Source: Pyrinomonadaceae bacterium
Lineage (GTDB): Bacteria; Acidobacteriota; Blastocatellia; Pyrinomonadales; Pyrinomonadaceae
DNA length: 64,000 nt
NCBI GenBank assembly: GCA_030841085.1
Contig: JAVEDP010000020.1
Coordinates: forward strand, 124,001 to 188,000
Direction: 5' to 3'
Shown here: positions 34,312 through 43,358 of the stretch, one piece after another
How positions within the stretch are numbered: the first letter of the stretch is position 1
How the letters are laid out: the number at the start of each line of letters is the position of its first letter
Translations under genes and position numbers: made by a program
Notes under the pieces: model-generated
What the model was told of the DNA's origin: nothing
The model's input: the letters and a program-made list of their open reading frames with translations, nothing else
The model's database searches: none

Positions 34312-35262
34312 ATGTCTCTGCCACTTGTAATAATTAATCCTGAATCGGCAGGAGGTGCGACTCGCAAAGCATGGCCCAAGATCGCCAGCGAGTTGGCAAC
34401 TCACTTCGGCCCTTTCCAGCCCGCCTTTACGACGCGGCCAGCAGAGGCGATCGAAATCGCCGCCGAAGCCGCGCGCCAGGGAACGAAACTGATCATCGCT
34501 TGCGGCGGGGACGGCACGATTTCGGAAGTTGCTAATGGAATCCTCGCTTCCGGACGCGATGCGGAGCTGGGAATTCTACCCAGCGGCACTGGCGGCGATT
34601 TTCGTCGCAGCCTTAACATTCCAGCCCGGACAAGAGAAGCAGCCATAATTTTGCGGGATGGCCAGACGCGCAGCATTGACGTCGGTCGAGCATCGTATGC
34701 AACCGACGCAGTCGAACAAGAGACGCGTTATTTTCTTGGCGTTGCATCGTTCGGAATGAGTGCGGATGTTATCTCGCGAGTAAAAACCGGTCAGCCCGAT
34801 TGGCTGCCGGTAAAAACGCCTCGTTGGCTAAGCGGCCGGGTTTCTTTCGGCGCCGCGATGCTGCAAAGCGCTGTAAGAATGAAACCGACGAGGGTCCTGG
34901 TCCAGCTCGACGACAAATCCGCGCAGCGCACGACGGTCGCAAATTTATGCATAGCGAATGCTCGCTACTTCGGCGGCGGAATGAAGATAGCGCCTAACGC
35001 AAAACTCACTGATGGAAAGTTTGATGTCGTTAGTATCGGCGACCTCGGCTTTACGCGCATACTTTCCAATGCGCCGCGATCATATTTTGGTGCGCATTTA
35101 AGTATGTCTGAAGTTCAACATGCGCTGGCTGCGAAAATTACAGCCAGCCCAATTGATAAGGATCAGCGCATTGCGCTGGAGTTGGACGGGGAGCTTCCCG
35201 GGTTTCTGCCTGCGACTTTTCAGATCATTCCGCGCGCTCTGCGCATTCGTTGTCCGCGCTAG
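34312..35262 (+). CDS. diacylglycerol kinase-like lipid kinase (DagK/YegS family)
   Basis: 316 aa. The N-terminal catalytic domain carries VIINPESAGGATRKAW (residues 6-21), IIACGGDGTISEVANGI (about 61-77, GGDGT nucleotide loop) and LGILPSGTGGDFRRSL (about 86-101). The C-terminal beta-sandwich runs about 130-316 (NARYFGGGMKIAPNAKLTDGKFD). It would phosphorylate diacylglycerol or a sphingoid/long-chain base at the membrane; the substrate cannot be told from sequence. ATG 34312 follows repeat L directly, with no clear Shine-Dalgarno. Confidence 0.9.
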   Translation: MSLPLVIINPESAGGATRKAWPKIASELATHFGPFQPAFTTRPAEAIEIAAEAARQGTKLIIACGGDGTISEVANGILASGRDAELGILPSGTGGDFRRSLNIPARTREAAIILRDGQTRSIDVGRASYATDAVEQETRYFLGVASFGMSADVISRVKTGQPDWLPVKTPRWLSGRVSFGAAMLQSAVRMKPTRVLVQLDDKSAQRTTVANLCIANARYFGGGMKIAPNAKLTDGKFDVVSIGDLGFTRILSNAPRSYFGAHLSMSEVQHALAAKITASPIDKDQRIALELDGELPGFLPATFQIIPRALRIRCPR

Positions 35263-35286
35263 CATCCACGCAAATCAGAAAACTTC

Positions 35287-35316
35287 TTGCCAGTAATTCG
35301 CAAAACAGGTTATAAA
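35287..35316 (+). promoter_or_regulatory. candidate promoter of the respiratory cluster
   Basis: TTGCCA (35287-35292), an 18-bp spacer and TATAAA (35311-35316), about 170 bp before the Rieske gene. The following 160 bp has no gene. Confidence 0.5.
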
Positions 35317-35487
35317 TACGCACCGCGCCCCGATTCATAAGTTATTATTTGGCACGGGTTATTCATGTATAGACGAATATCGTGTTCGTGCGCAGAGGGT
35401 GATCCCTGCATGGCGGGGAATTGTATATTTCACTCTGCGACTCGCGTTGAAGTGTATGCGTAAGTCAATTGACGGAGGTCGAGCGTA

Positions 35488-36150
35488 GTGGATAGCGTGA
35501 AAGATCCACAATCATCCGCCGAAGTGCCGAGCACGCCTACAGCCCAGGCGCCCGCAGGTGCCGGGCCCGCTGCGCCTGGACCGCCGCCCGCTGCTGCGCC
35601 GCCTGCTCGTGTGGTTACCGCCAGCGCTGCTAAGCCGGTTGGCGCGGTTGTTGAAAGCACGCCTGATCCGCCGGTAAACAAGATGCGGCGCCGCATTGTT
35701 TGGGCCAGCATCGTCGGATTTCTAACTACGTGCTTCCTGATGTTTCTGCGGTTCTTCCTGCCGCGCTCTATTCTTGAACCGTCCAGCAAGTTTTCCGTCG
35801 GCTTTCCTTCCGACTATGCGCTGGGAGTAGACACGAAGTGGCAGCAGCAATACCGCATCTGGGTTGACAAGACTTCCGATCGGATTTTTGTGATCTATGC
35901 GCGCTGCACGCACCTCGGTTGCACACCCGATTGGAAGGCGAGCGAGAATAAGTTCAAGTGTCCCTGTCACGGCAGTGGCTATGACAGTGAAGGAATTAAC
36001 TTTGAAGGTCCCGCACCGCGACCAATGGACCGCGCATCGGTAGAACTGGACGCTGAAGGGCAAATCGTGGTGGACGTCGGCAAGCTGCACTCGTGGCCCA
36101 AAGGCGGAACGAATCAATTCAACGACAAGGACGCCTACATTCCGTTGTAA
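35488..36150 (+). CDS. Rieske [2Fe-2S] subunit of a quinol:cytochrome c reductase
   Basis: 220 aa from GTG 35488, with GGAGG nine bases upstream. A disordered Pro/Ala-rich N-terminus (residues about 8-60) precedes a membrane anchor (RRIVWASIVGFLTTCFLMFL, about 68-88) and the Rieske domain. Its cluster ligands are CTHLGC (about 146-151) and CPCHGSGY (about 165-172), each giving one Cys and one His; the second Cys of each box forms the disulfide. It accepts electrons from quinol at the Qo site of the b-subunit encoded next, 26 bp downstream. Confidence 0.95.
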   Translation: MDSVKDPQSSAEVPSTPTAQAPAGAGPAAPGPPPAAAPPARVVTASAAKPVGAVVESTPDPPVNKMRRRIVWASIVGFLTTCFLMFLRFFLPRSILEPSSKFSVGFPSDYALGVDTKWQQQYRIWVDKTSDRIFVIYARCTHLGCTPDWKASENKFKCPCHGSGYDSEGINFEGPAPRPMDRASVELDAEGQIVVDVGKLHSWPKGGTNQFNDKDAYIPL

Positions 36151-36176
36151 TTCTGTTTCGAATCGTTAAGAGGAAT

Positions 36177-37103
36177 ATGGACGAAAAGCCCGAACAAAAA
36201 GAGACGAAGCAACTAACCGGCGATGAAAAAGCCGGCGCGGGCCTCGTTGAGAAAATGAAAGAGGGCGGCACCGCACTCACCAAGCGGGCTATCGAAGAAG
36301 CCAAAGGCTATAAAGACGTTCAGGATACTCAACTCTGGAAATCAATTTTTCGCGTCTCGCACGATCGTTCCGATCCGCGCAACCGTTCGCTCGCCGTACT
36401 CTCCAACGTCTTCCTGCATCTCCATCCGGCAAAAATTAATCGCGACGCGGTTCGCTACAGGTACACCTGGGGAATGGGCGGCATAACTTTTTATCTGTTC
36501 ATCGTGTTGACCTTTACGGGCGTGCTGTTGATGTTTTATTACCACCCAACGAAGGTCGACGCGTTTCGCGACATTCTTTATCTCGAGCATGACGTTCCGT
36601 TCGGCAAACTTCTACGCAACATGCATCGTTGGGCCGCGCACTTAATGGTCATCACGACATGGCTGCATATGTTTCGCGTGGTGCTGACGGGATCGTACAA
36701 ACGACCGCGCGAATTTAACTGGGGCGTGGGCGTGGTGTTGCTTGTTTTGACGCTGCTGCTTTCGTTTACCGGATATTTGTTGCCGGACGATCAACTTGGG
36801 TTCTGGGCGGTAACGGTGGGCACGAACATGGCGCGCGCTACTCCGATGTTTGGTTCGGAAGGACCATTCGGTGCGCAGCTGGGCATGACGCCTTTTAACG
36901 ACGTGCGATTTGGACTGCTCGGCGGATCGATAGTCGATTCGAATGCGTTGTTGCGTTCGTACATTTGGCACTGCATCGGCATTCCGCTGGTCGCGTCGAT
37001 CTTTATGGCAGTGCATTTCTGGCGCATTAGAAAAGACGGCGGCATTTCCGGGCCGGCGCCGGTGATGCTTGAATCGGAAATGAAAGCGATTAAGAAGAAG
37101 TAG
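36177..37103 (+). CDS. cytochrome b N-terminal (b6-like) subunit
   Basis: 308 aa from ATG 36177 with AGAGGAAT upstream. A charged cytoplasmic N-terminus (about residues 1-75) precedes four transmembrane helices. Helix B holds HRWAAHLMVITTWLH with the heme histidines 14 residues apart. Helix D holds a pair with 14 residues between them (WHCIGIPLVASIFMAVHFW), the spacing of cytochrome b6 rather than bc1. It binds two b hemes and makes the Qo and Qi sites together with the next gene. The N-terminal extension is unusually long. Confidence 0.93.
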   Translation: MDEKPEQKETKQLTGDEKAGAGLVEKMKEGGTALTKRAIEEAKGYKDVQDTQLWKSIFRVSHDRSDPRNRSLAVLSNVFLHLHPAKINRDAVRYRYTWGMGGITFYLFIVLTFTGVLLMFYYHPTKVDAFRDILYLEHDVPFGKLLRNMHRWAAHLMVITTWLHMFRVVLTGSYKRPREFNWGVGVVLLVLTLLLSFTGYLLPDDQLGFWAVTVGTNMARATPMFGSEGPFGAQLGMTPFNDVRFGLLGGSIVDSNALLRSYIWHCIGIPLVASIFMAVHFWRIRKDGGISGPAPVMLESEMKAIKKK

Positions 37104-37161
37104 CGCAAAGTTCGGAACGGGGAGAGAGGCACAGTCGAAGAAATGGTTCAAGACAGAAAAG

Positions 37162-37249
37162 CTCGAGGTCGGGAAGGGTGGCGTGCCCCCGCCTCGGTTG
37201 GATACCACTCAGTCTAAGCGGGGGCAAGCCACCCTTCCCAACCTCGAGG
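37162..37249. repeat. repeat family L, copy 2
   Basis: Arms 37162-37191 and 37218-37249 (gaggtcgggaagggtggc.. and its complement) enclose 26 bp. Same family as 34156-34296. It sits between the two cytochrome b genes. Confidence 0.85.
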
Positions 37250-37296
37250 TTTCGGATCTTGAGTGTTAACCAATTGCAGTAAGTTGACCCTAACTA

Positions 37297-38400
37297 ATGG
37301 CAAGTCGATTCAAACTCAGCAAAGGTAAATTGATTGGGCTCGTCGCGCTGGTGATCCTGGTGCTGCTGGCTGTCTTCTTCGTAGAAGACTGGCATCAGCT
37401 TTGGATCATTTCGTCCGCGCCTGACAACATCCCCATCGTGGCGATGTTGTTCCTGGTGCCATTCTTTACCTGGCTCGGAATCAAGCAGTCGCGCGCGAAC
37501 GATCGTTTGATCGTGGCGCTCGAGGCAGATCCGAAACTTGCGAAAACCAGCCATCGCAAAGCTGAACCATGGCGTCCGGGTTGGGCCAAAGAAATTCATG
37601 TCTGGCCCTATCTCGTTCGCATCGAATTTCTGGCGGCGGTGATTGTTACCGTCGTCCTTTTTGTGTGGTCCATAGTTCTCAACGCGCCTTTGGAAGAACC
37701 CGCCAATCCGAATCTGACGATGAATCCTTCCAAGGCGCCGTGGTATTTCCTCGGCTTGCAGGAGATGCTGGTTTATTTCGATCCCTGGATTGCCGGCGTG
37801 GTGATGCCGTCGATCATCATGGTTGGGTTGATGGTTTTTCCCTATGTCGATTCCAATCCGCTCGGGAACGGGTACTACACGCTCAAGCAACGCCGCTTTG
37901 CCGTCGGCATGTTTTGCTGGGGCTTCCTGATGTGGATTCTTCTGATTGTTATCGGGACTTTTATCAGGGGGCCGGGTTGGATCTGGTTCTGGCCGGGCCA
38001 AACTTGGGACCACAACGCGGTGGTGTTTGATAAAAACGTCGACTTGCACGATTGGATTGCGACCAGCCGCATCGGCAAGGCGCTGCATCTCGGGTTCCTG
38101 TCAACGAATCCCTTCAAATTTATTTTTGGCTTACTGGTGGTGAGCGGCTTCTATATTTTAGGCGCGCTGTTTTTCCATTGGCTGATGACCGTGGATTTCA
38201 AGAAGCTGTCGCTGCGTCCGCTGCGTTTGTTTCCGCAGGACGCGTTTGAGCAAAAGCTTTTGGCCAGAACCAGCGTGCTGCAATACCTGACGTTCCAGTT
38301 TTTCGCGGTCAGCGTTTTGTTGGCGATGCCGGTGAAACTCATTTTGCGGTTGGCGCTGACGATTAAGTACGTTTGGGTTACGCCCTGGTTCAACATTTGA
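37297..38400 (+). CDS. cytochrome b C-terminal (subunit IV-like) subunit
   Basis: 367 aa. Eight or so hydrophobic stretches. PSKAPWYFLGLQEMLVYF (about 143-160) matches the Qo-site PEWYFL motif, but the usual Pro-Glu is Ala-Pro here, so the glutamate thought to take part in quinol deprotonation is absent at that place. The helix before it and the C-terminal extension (about 245-367, with three more helices) make it longer than cytochrome b6f subunit IV. It completes the split cytochrome b with the preceding gene. Confidence 0.9.
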   Translation: MASRFKLSKGKLIGLVALVILVLLAVFFVEDWHQLWIISSAPDNIPIVAMLFLVPFFTWLGIKQSRANDRLIVALEADPKLAKTSHRKAEPWRPGWAKEIHVWPYLVRIEFLAAVIVTVVLFVWSIVLNAPLEEPANPNLTMNPSKAPWYFLGLQEMLVYFDPWIAGVVMPSIIMVGLMVFPYVDSNPLGNGYYTLKQRRFAVGMFCWGFLMWILLIVIGTFIRGPGWIWFWPGQTWDHNAVVFDKNVDLHDWIATSRIGKALHLGFLSTNPFKFIFGLLVVSGFYILGALFFHWLMTVDFKKLSLRPLRLFPQDAFEQKLLARTSVLQYLTFQFFAVSVLLAMPVKLILRLALTIKYVWVTPWFNI

Positions 38401-38401
38401 G

Positions 38402-38505
38402 GTGGCATAGACTTTGTAGCATAGACTTTAGTCTGTGTTGTTTCAGTTACCACAGACTGAAGTCTATGCCACTTACAGAACACAGACTGAAGTCTGTGCT
38501 ACTTA
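38402..38505. repeat. repeat family A, copy 1
   Basis: Three halves of the cagactgaagtctgtg palindrome in alternating orientation (38407-38437, 38449-38472, 38478-38505), filling the gap before the octaheme gene. Confidence 0.85.
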
Positions 38506-38530
38506 AGAACGGCGAGGGGAGACTCGTTTA

Positions 38531-41500
38531 GTGGCCGATGGTCCCGAAAGCACCGATTCGTTGGTGAAAAAAGAGCCCGACATCCCGGCGCATGATCCGA
38601 TCGTGAGCCGTTCGACGAGCGGCATCATGCTTGTGTGTGCGCTGCTGCTCACGTTCTCGCTCGCCTGGTCTTTGTACGATGAAGCGATCGGCCAGCGTCC
38701 CTGGAAAGGAATTCAACGGGAATTTGTCAGCCGCTACACACGTTATCTGAAAAGTATTAAGCCGCAGGCCGGCAAGACGGAAGCAGAAGTAAAGCAGGAT
38801 CCCGAATACCAAAAGCTTGACGACGAGGCCAAGGCAGCGATCGAAGCAGTCGCACCGCAAACAAAAGAGATCGATCAGCAGGTCGTACAAATACAAGCCA
38901 AGCTTGATGCGGTAACCGATCCCTTTCAGAACCAGCGCGGCAAACTTACGGTCATTAATTACAACGTCGAAATCGCGCCACCTGCCAGGAAAGATAAATA
39001 TCGGAAGCAGGCCGAGCAAAAGCGCGCCGAGTCGGTCGAGGTAGAGCTGCCCGCAGCCGATGGCTCGAATCGCAAAACGACCCAGAAGATGAATTACGAG
39101 CAGCTCGAAAAGTTTTACAACGACCTGCGCGACGAGAAAGCCCGGCTACTTGGTCAAAAAGCGGAAGTGCTCAAAGAGCCGACAGAACTTGCTCGCAAGC
39201 GAGACGATTACCTCAAGCATCACATGCCCGGCTTAGGCGCGAGTCAGATCGACGGGCTGATTCGCAAAACGGAAAAATTTGATTACTCGATCCTGCCGCA
39301 CCAGATCAGCGTCAACGAATTCAACATCGTCGACCGTTGCGAAGTTTGCCATGTCGGCATTCGCGAGCCGCTCGACATCCGTCCGGAAGACTTAGCGCCG
39401 GGCGGCCCGGGCAAGAAACCTGACAGCCTGTCACGCGCGTTCGTCAGTCATCCCAACAAAGAGCTGCTGCAAATTCACAACCCGGATCGCTTTGGATGTT
39501 CCAGTTGTCATTGGGGCAATGGCCGCGCGACGACCGGCGACCTGAAGGCCCACGGCCAAAATAAATTCTGGCTCTGGCCGATGTTTGAAAAAGAAAACAC
39601 CGAAGCCGGTTGCCAGCAGTGTCACGGAAAGGACCGTGTGACGCAGGGCGCCGACACGTTGAATCTCGGCCGCGACCTTTTCTATCAACGCGGCTGCGTG
39701 GGTTGCCATCGTTACGAAGGCTTCGATCGCGAAGCTGACAACCTGGGGAGCACGCGGCAAAGTATCAGCGCGCTCGATGATCAAATCAGCGCTAACCAAA
39801 AACAGATTCGCCTCGACGAAAATCCGCCCGAGGGCACCAGCGACGACGACGCGCATAAGATGCTGGCTGAATCGGAGGCGTTGAAAGTAACGAACAGCAT
39901 TCTGGCGGCGCGCATCGATCAGTTGAACCTGCAATCCAAATATTTGATGCAGGATCAGAAGAAGGTTGGACCAAACTTGAAAGACGTGCGCCTGAAACTG
40001 CGCAAGGAATGGATTCCGGTTTGGCTCTCGGACCCGCAAGCTTTTCGGCCCGGCACGAAGATGCCGACGTTCTGGCGCTTCGCTAATCCCAGCGGCCATG
40101 GCCCGCCGATGCGCGACAAAGATGGTCAGGATCAAATCAACGCAATTGCCGCGTACCTTTGGCAGGACAGTTTTGATGGCAAGTTGCCCGAGCAGCAGCG
40201 CGGCAATGCCGGCCACGGTAAAGAACTGTTTGAAACCAAGGGTTGTCTTGGGTGCCACTCGATCGGCGACGAAGAGAACAAGTTGGGCGGCACGTTTGCC
40301 GCGAATCTGCAAAAGGTTGGCGAGAAAGCAAACTTCGATTACATCGTTCGCTGGGTTCACAATCCGCGCGAACGCTTTGCGCCTTATTGCCCGAAAGAAA
40401 AACGCGATCTAACTGCGGACGATTACGCGAAGCACAACCTGCCATACGTTTTTGATACTGAACTACACTCGCGTTGTCCGAACGACGGTACCGAGCTGCA
40501 AGTGCAGAACATGACCGTGATGCCGAACTTCCGTTTGCCGGAATCAGACGCGCGGGACATTGCCACTTATCTTTTCTCTTTATCAGCGCCGCCGCAGTAT
40601 CCGGACGCTTCGTTCATGGACAGTCCGGAACTGAAGGAAAAAGGGCGCGTGCTCATCAAGCAGTATGGCTGCGCCGGTTGTCACGAGATTCAAGGGTTTG
40701 AAGACGAACAAAGAATCGGTAAGGAACTAACGGTTGAAGGCGCGACGCCGATTGAACGTCTCGACTTTGCTTTGCATACGAAGCACGCAGAAGAGGGAAC
40801 TGATCCCCTGGGTCTCCATCCACAAGAGAAAGAAAAACCCTGGTATAACCATAAGGGATTTTTCGAACACAAGATTACCCAGCCGTCTATCTATGATGAG
40901 GGCAAAGAAAAAGATCCCAAAGATCGTTTGCGCATGCCGCAGCCGTTTTTGACGCCGGAGTGGCGCAACGCGCTGACAACTTTTCTGCTTGGCAGCGTTG
41001 GCTCGGAAGGCGCGAACGTGCCGTCGTCGCTCTTCTACAATCCCGAAGACCAGCGGCGCCAGGATATTCAAAACGGTTGGTGGGTGATAAAGAAATATAA
41101 CTGCGTTGGTTGCCATCAGGTTCAGGTGGGCCAGCGTTCAGTCGTGATGGATTTGCCTTTCTACCAAACTCCGGAAGGTAAAGATTTGCTGCCGCCGCGT
41201 CTGTCGAGTGAAGGTGCGCGCGTCGATCCGAACTGGCTGTTGAGGTTTCTGCACGATCCATCTCTCAGTGGAGAGAAGACGCCGGAACAAACCGCGGCGA
41301 TTGATAATGCGGCTCGGGCAACACCGTCGCCGAGCGCCTTGCCGGCCACTGCGCCCGTTAGCTCGCCGAAACCCGCAGCGGGTCAGGCAGCAGCGCAAAC
41401 AATCGGGCACTTGAAACCACAGCCCGGTCTGGATCGCAACGGCGTTCGTCCGTACCTTAAGTTCCGCATGCCGACGTTTAATTTCTCGCCCAACGAATTG

Positions 41501-42103
41501 CAGACGCTGGTGCGATTCTTCATGGCCATGTCCGGCCAGCAGGAGCCGTACATTAAAGAGCCGTTGCAGCCACTGACCGAACAGGAGAAGCTGACCGCGC
41601 GACAGATGTTCACCTCAGGAACGCCTTGTTTGAAGTGTCACATCACTGGCGATCCGGCCCACGATGCGACGGCGATTGCGCCAAACTTCCTTTTGGCAGG
41701 CGAGCGCTTAAAGCCGGAGTGGACCTTCCGCTGGTTGCTGGATCCATCGCAGATTAGCCCGGGCACCGCGATGCCAACCGGCTTGTTTAGAAAAGAGGAC
41801 GAGCGCTGGGTGATCAATCTGCCGAATCCGCCGGCTAGTGCGACCGCCTATCATGACGATCATGCGCGATTGCTGGTGCGTTATATGTTCCTGCTGACGC
41901 CTGACGAGCAAAGGAAATTGTTGGCGACGGCGCCTGCAGCGACCGCTGGGCCACCGCCGACGCCGCCGCCCGTAAGCAAGGCGCAAAATAGATTCAAGCG
42001 CAAAGGTGGAGAGACGGCGCTGAATAGACTGCGACGATCAAGACGCAGTCCGCTGGCGCTTAATAGAAGCGGTCGCGCGAATTTGAGAGCGCCGGGAATG
42101 TAG
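38531..42103 (+). CDS. membrane-anchored octaheme cytochrome c of the quinol reductase
   Basis: 1190 aa from GTG 38531 (GGGGA upstream). One N-terminal helix (about residues 31-50) anchors it; no cleavable signal. A coiled coil (about 85-245) precedes eight CXXCH heme motifs at 270, 323, 361, 389, 572, 714, 858 and 1033. The spacing fits a tetraheme cluster followed by four single-heme cytochrome c domains. A Pro/Ala linker (about 920-965) precedes the last heme domain, and the C-terminus is strongly basic. Its position after Rieske and split b suggests it replaces cytochrome c1 and passes electrons on. Function is inferred from context. Confidence 0.92.
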   Translation: MADGPESTDSLVKKEPDIPAHDPIVSRSTSGIMLVCALLLTFSLAWSLYDEAIGQRPWKGIQREFVSRYTRYLKSIKPQAGKTEAEVKQDPEYQKLDDEAKAAIEAVAPQTKEIDQQVVQIQAKLDAVTDPFQNQRGKLTVINYNVEIAPPARKDKYRKQAEQKRAESVEVELPAADGSNRKTTQKMNYEQLEKFYNDLRDEKARLLGQKAEVLKEPTELARKRDDYLKHHMPGLGASQIDGLIRKTEKFDYSILPHQISVNEFNIVDRCEVCHVGIREPLDIRPEDLAPGGPGKKPDSLSRAFVSHPNKELLQIHNPDRFGCSSCHWGNGRATTGDLKAHGQNKFWLWPMFEKENTEAGCQQCHGKDRVTQGADTLNLGRDLFYQRGCVGCHRYEGFDREADNLGSTRQSISALDDQISANQKQIRLDENPPEGTSDDDAHKMLAESEALKVTNSILAARIDQLNLQSKYLMQDQKKVGPNLKDVRLKLRKEWIPVWLSDPQAFRPGTKMPTFWRFANPSGHGPPMRDKDGQDQINAIAAYLWQDSFDGKLPEQQRGNAGHGKELFETKGCLGCHSIGDEENKLGGTFAANLQKVGEKANFDYIVRWVHNPRERFAPYCPKEKRDLTADDYAKHNLPYVFDTELHSRCPNDGTELQVQNMTVMPNFRLPESDARDIATYLFSLSAPPQYPDASFMDSPELKEKGRVLIKQYGCAGCHEIQGFEDEQRIGKELTVEGATPIERLDFALHTKHAEEGTDPLGLHPQEKEKPWYNHKGFFEHKITQPSIYDEGKEKDPKDRLRMPQPFLTPEWRNALTTFLLGSVGSEGANVPSSLFYNPEDQRRQDIQNGWWVIKKYNCVGCHQVQVGQRSVVMDLPFYQTPEGKDLLPPRLSSEGARVDPNWLLRFLHDPSLSGEKTPEQTAAIDNAARATPSPSALPATAPVSSPKPAAGQAAAQTIGHLKPQPGLDRNGVRPYLKFRMPTFNFSPNELQTLVRFFMAMSGQQEPYIKEPLQPLTEQEKLTARQMFTSGTPCLKCHITGDPAHDATAIAPNFLLAGERLKPEWTFRWLLDPSQISPGTAMPTGLFRKEDERWVINLPNPPASATAYHDDHARLLVRYMFLLTPDEQRKLLATAPAATAGPPPTPPPVSKAQNRFKRKGGETALNRLRRSRRSPLALNRSGRANLRAPGM

Positions 42104-42107
42104 TTTT

Positions 42108-42202
42108 CTCTGTGCGTCCTTTGTGTTCTCTGTGTCTTCGTGGTGAATCTTTCTGGCACAGTTGCTCACCACTGAGGCACAAAGAACACAAAGGTCGCAC
42201 TG
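42108..42202. repeat. repeat family D, copy 1
   Basis: Inverted arms built on tgtgttctctgtgtcttcgt (42118-42137) and its complement (42166-42198) in the gap after the octaheme gene. Confidence 0.85.
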
Positions 42203-42303
42203 AGATTAATTCGAAACCAAAACCTGCCGGGCGCAGTTCTGCTTAGAATAGCGTCCCGTGCTAAAGTTAAGCTGAAAGTTATTCTGATTTGGAGGAACTG
42301 ATT

Positions 42304-43185
42304 ATGTCTATGAAGCAGACTAAGGTCTGGCTGATTCTGACGATTGCTCTTTCGCTGCTGGGCCTGGCTTCGGCTTGCAGTAAGACTCCTGAAGGCACAA
42401 GCGACAACGGTGCGCCCACAACAACCGGCAAGGCCTTCACGCCCAAAGGCGACGAAGGGACCATAACCGGCACGATTGCTTATAACGGCACGCCGCCGGC
42501 GGCAAAGAAGATCGATACTTCTGCTGACCCGGTATGCGGCCAAAAGAGCCCGAACCTTGCCACAGAAGACAATGTCATAACGAACGGCAAGCTCGGCTAT
42601 GCTTTTGTTTATATCAAAGACGGCGCGACGACTGATGGCACGAAGGTGGGTGATTACACTTTTACCGCCCCTTCAGACACCGTGACATTGGATCAGAACG
42701 GCTGTCACTACCGGCCACACGTGTTGGGTGCAATGGTCAACCAAAAGTTGAACATCACCAACAGTGATCCGACGCAGCACAACATCCATTTCACGCCAAA
42801 GAACAATCCTGACTGGAACCAATCGCAGCCAAACGGCGCGCCGCCACTGACGCATTCGTTTGCTCGCTCGGAAGTATTAGTGCCGGTCAAGTGTAACCAG
42901 CACCCCTGGATGAAGGCATACGTCGGCGTGTTAAAGCACCCATTCTTTGCGGTTAGCGCCGAAGACGGCACGTTCACGATCAAGGGTGTACCGCCGGGAA
43001 CTTATACTGTCGCCGCGTGGCACGAAGGCGGCGCCACCGGAACAGAAAAAACGATGTCGGTCACCGTGCCCGCAAGTGGCAGTGCAAAAGCGGACTTCGC
43101 ATTCGGCGAAGGCGCAAGTGCTGCAGGCGCGCCAAGCCTGGAGATGATGCCGGCGATCGAAGTTCCGGTAGTCGGTCATCACTGA
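42304..43185 (+). CDS. cupredoxin-like lipoprotein with carboxypeptidase-regulatory-like domain
   Basis: 293 aa from ATG 42304, with GGAGGAA eight bases upstream. The signal peptide ends in a lipobox (LASAC). The middle part is a cupredoxin-like beta-sandwich with the type 1 copper ligand pattern: His159/His162 (QHNIHF), Cys197, His200 and Met203 (KCNQHPWM). The C-terminal 70 residues (GTFTIKGVPPGTYTVAAWHEGG) form a small regulatory-like domain. Placed between the octaheme cytochrome and the heme A and oxidase genes, it could carry electrons between the complexes or deliver copper (inference). Confidence 0.82.
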   Translation: MSMKQTKVWLILTIALSLLGLASACSKTPEGTSDNGAPTTTGKAFTPKGDEGTITGTIAYNGTPPAAKKIDTSADPVCGQKSPNLATEDNVITNGKLGYAFVYIKDGATTDGTKVGDYTFTAPSDTVTLDQNGCHYRPHVLGAMVNQKLNITNSDPTQHNIHFTPKNNPDWNQSQPNGAPPLTHSFARSEVLVPVKCNQHPWMKAYVGVLKHPFFAVSAEDGTFTIKGVPPGTYTVAAWHEGGATGTEKTMSVTVPASGSAKADFAFGEGASAAGAPSLEMMPAIEVPVVGHH

Positions 43186-43189
43186 TTGT

Positions 43190-43301
43190 AATTTCCGATT
43201 GCCAATTTCCGATTGCCGATTAAAAATTAAGTAGTTCAGAGTACAACCTCAGGTTGCTCTTAGCTCGGTGAGAAGCAAGCCAAAGCGTGGACTCTAAACT
43301 A
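43190..43301. repeat. heptamer repeat I (copy 2) followed by repeat family C (copy 1)
   Basis: 43190-43222 carries gattgccaatttccgattgc like that before metH. 43232-43301 carries a C element (gttcagagtacaacctcagg ... aagcaagccaaagcgtggac). The two families are abutted. Confidence 0.8.
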
Positions 43302-43358
43302 TTGATCTTTTCACCAGAAGTCGGCAGTCGGAGATTGGTGAATCGCTTGACGTTTTGA

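Noticed and set aside
40887-41261. Long minus-strand frames opposite the octaheme gene
   Set aside because: High-GC antisense shadows with Arg-rich composition and no ribosome sites.
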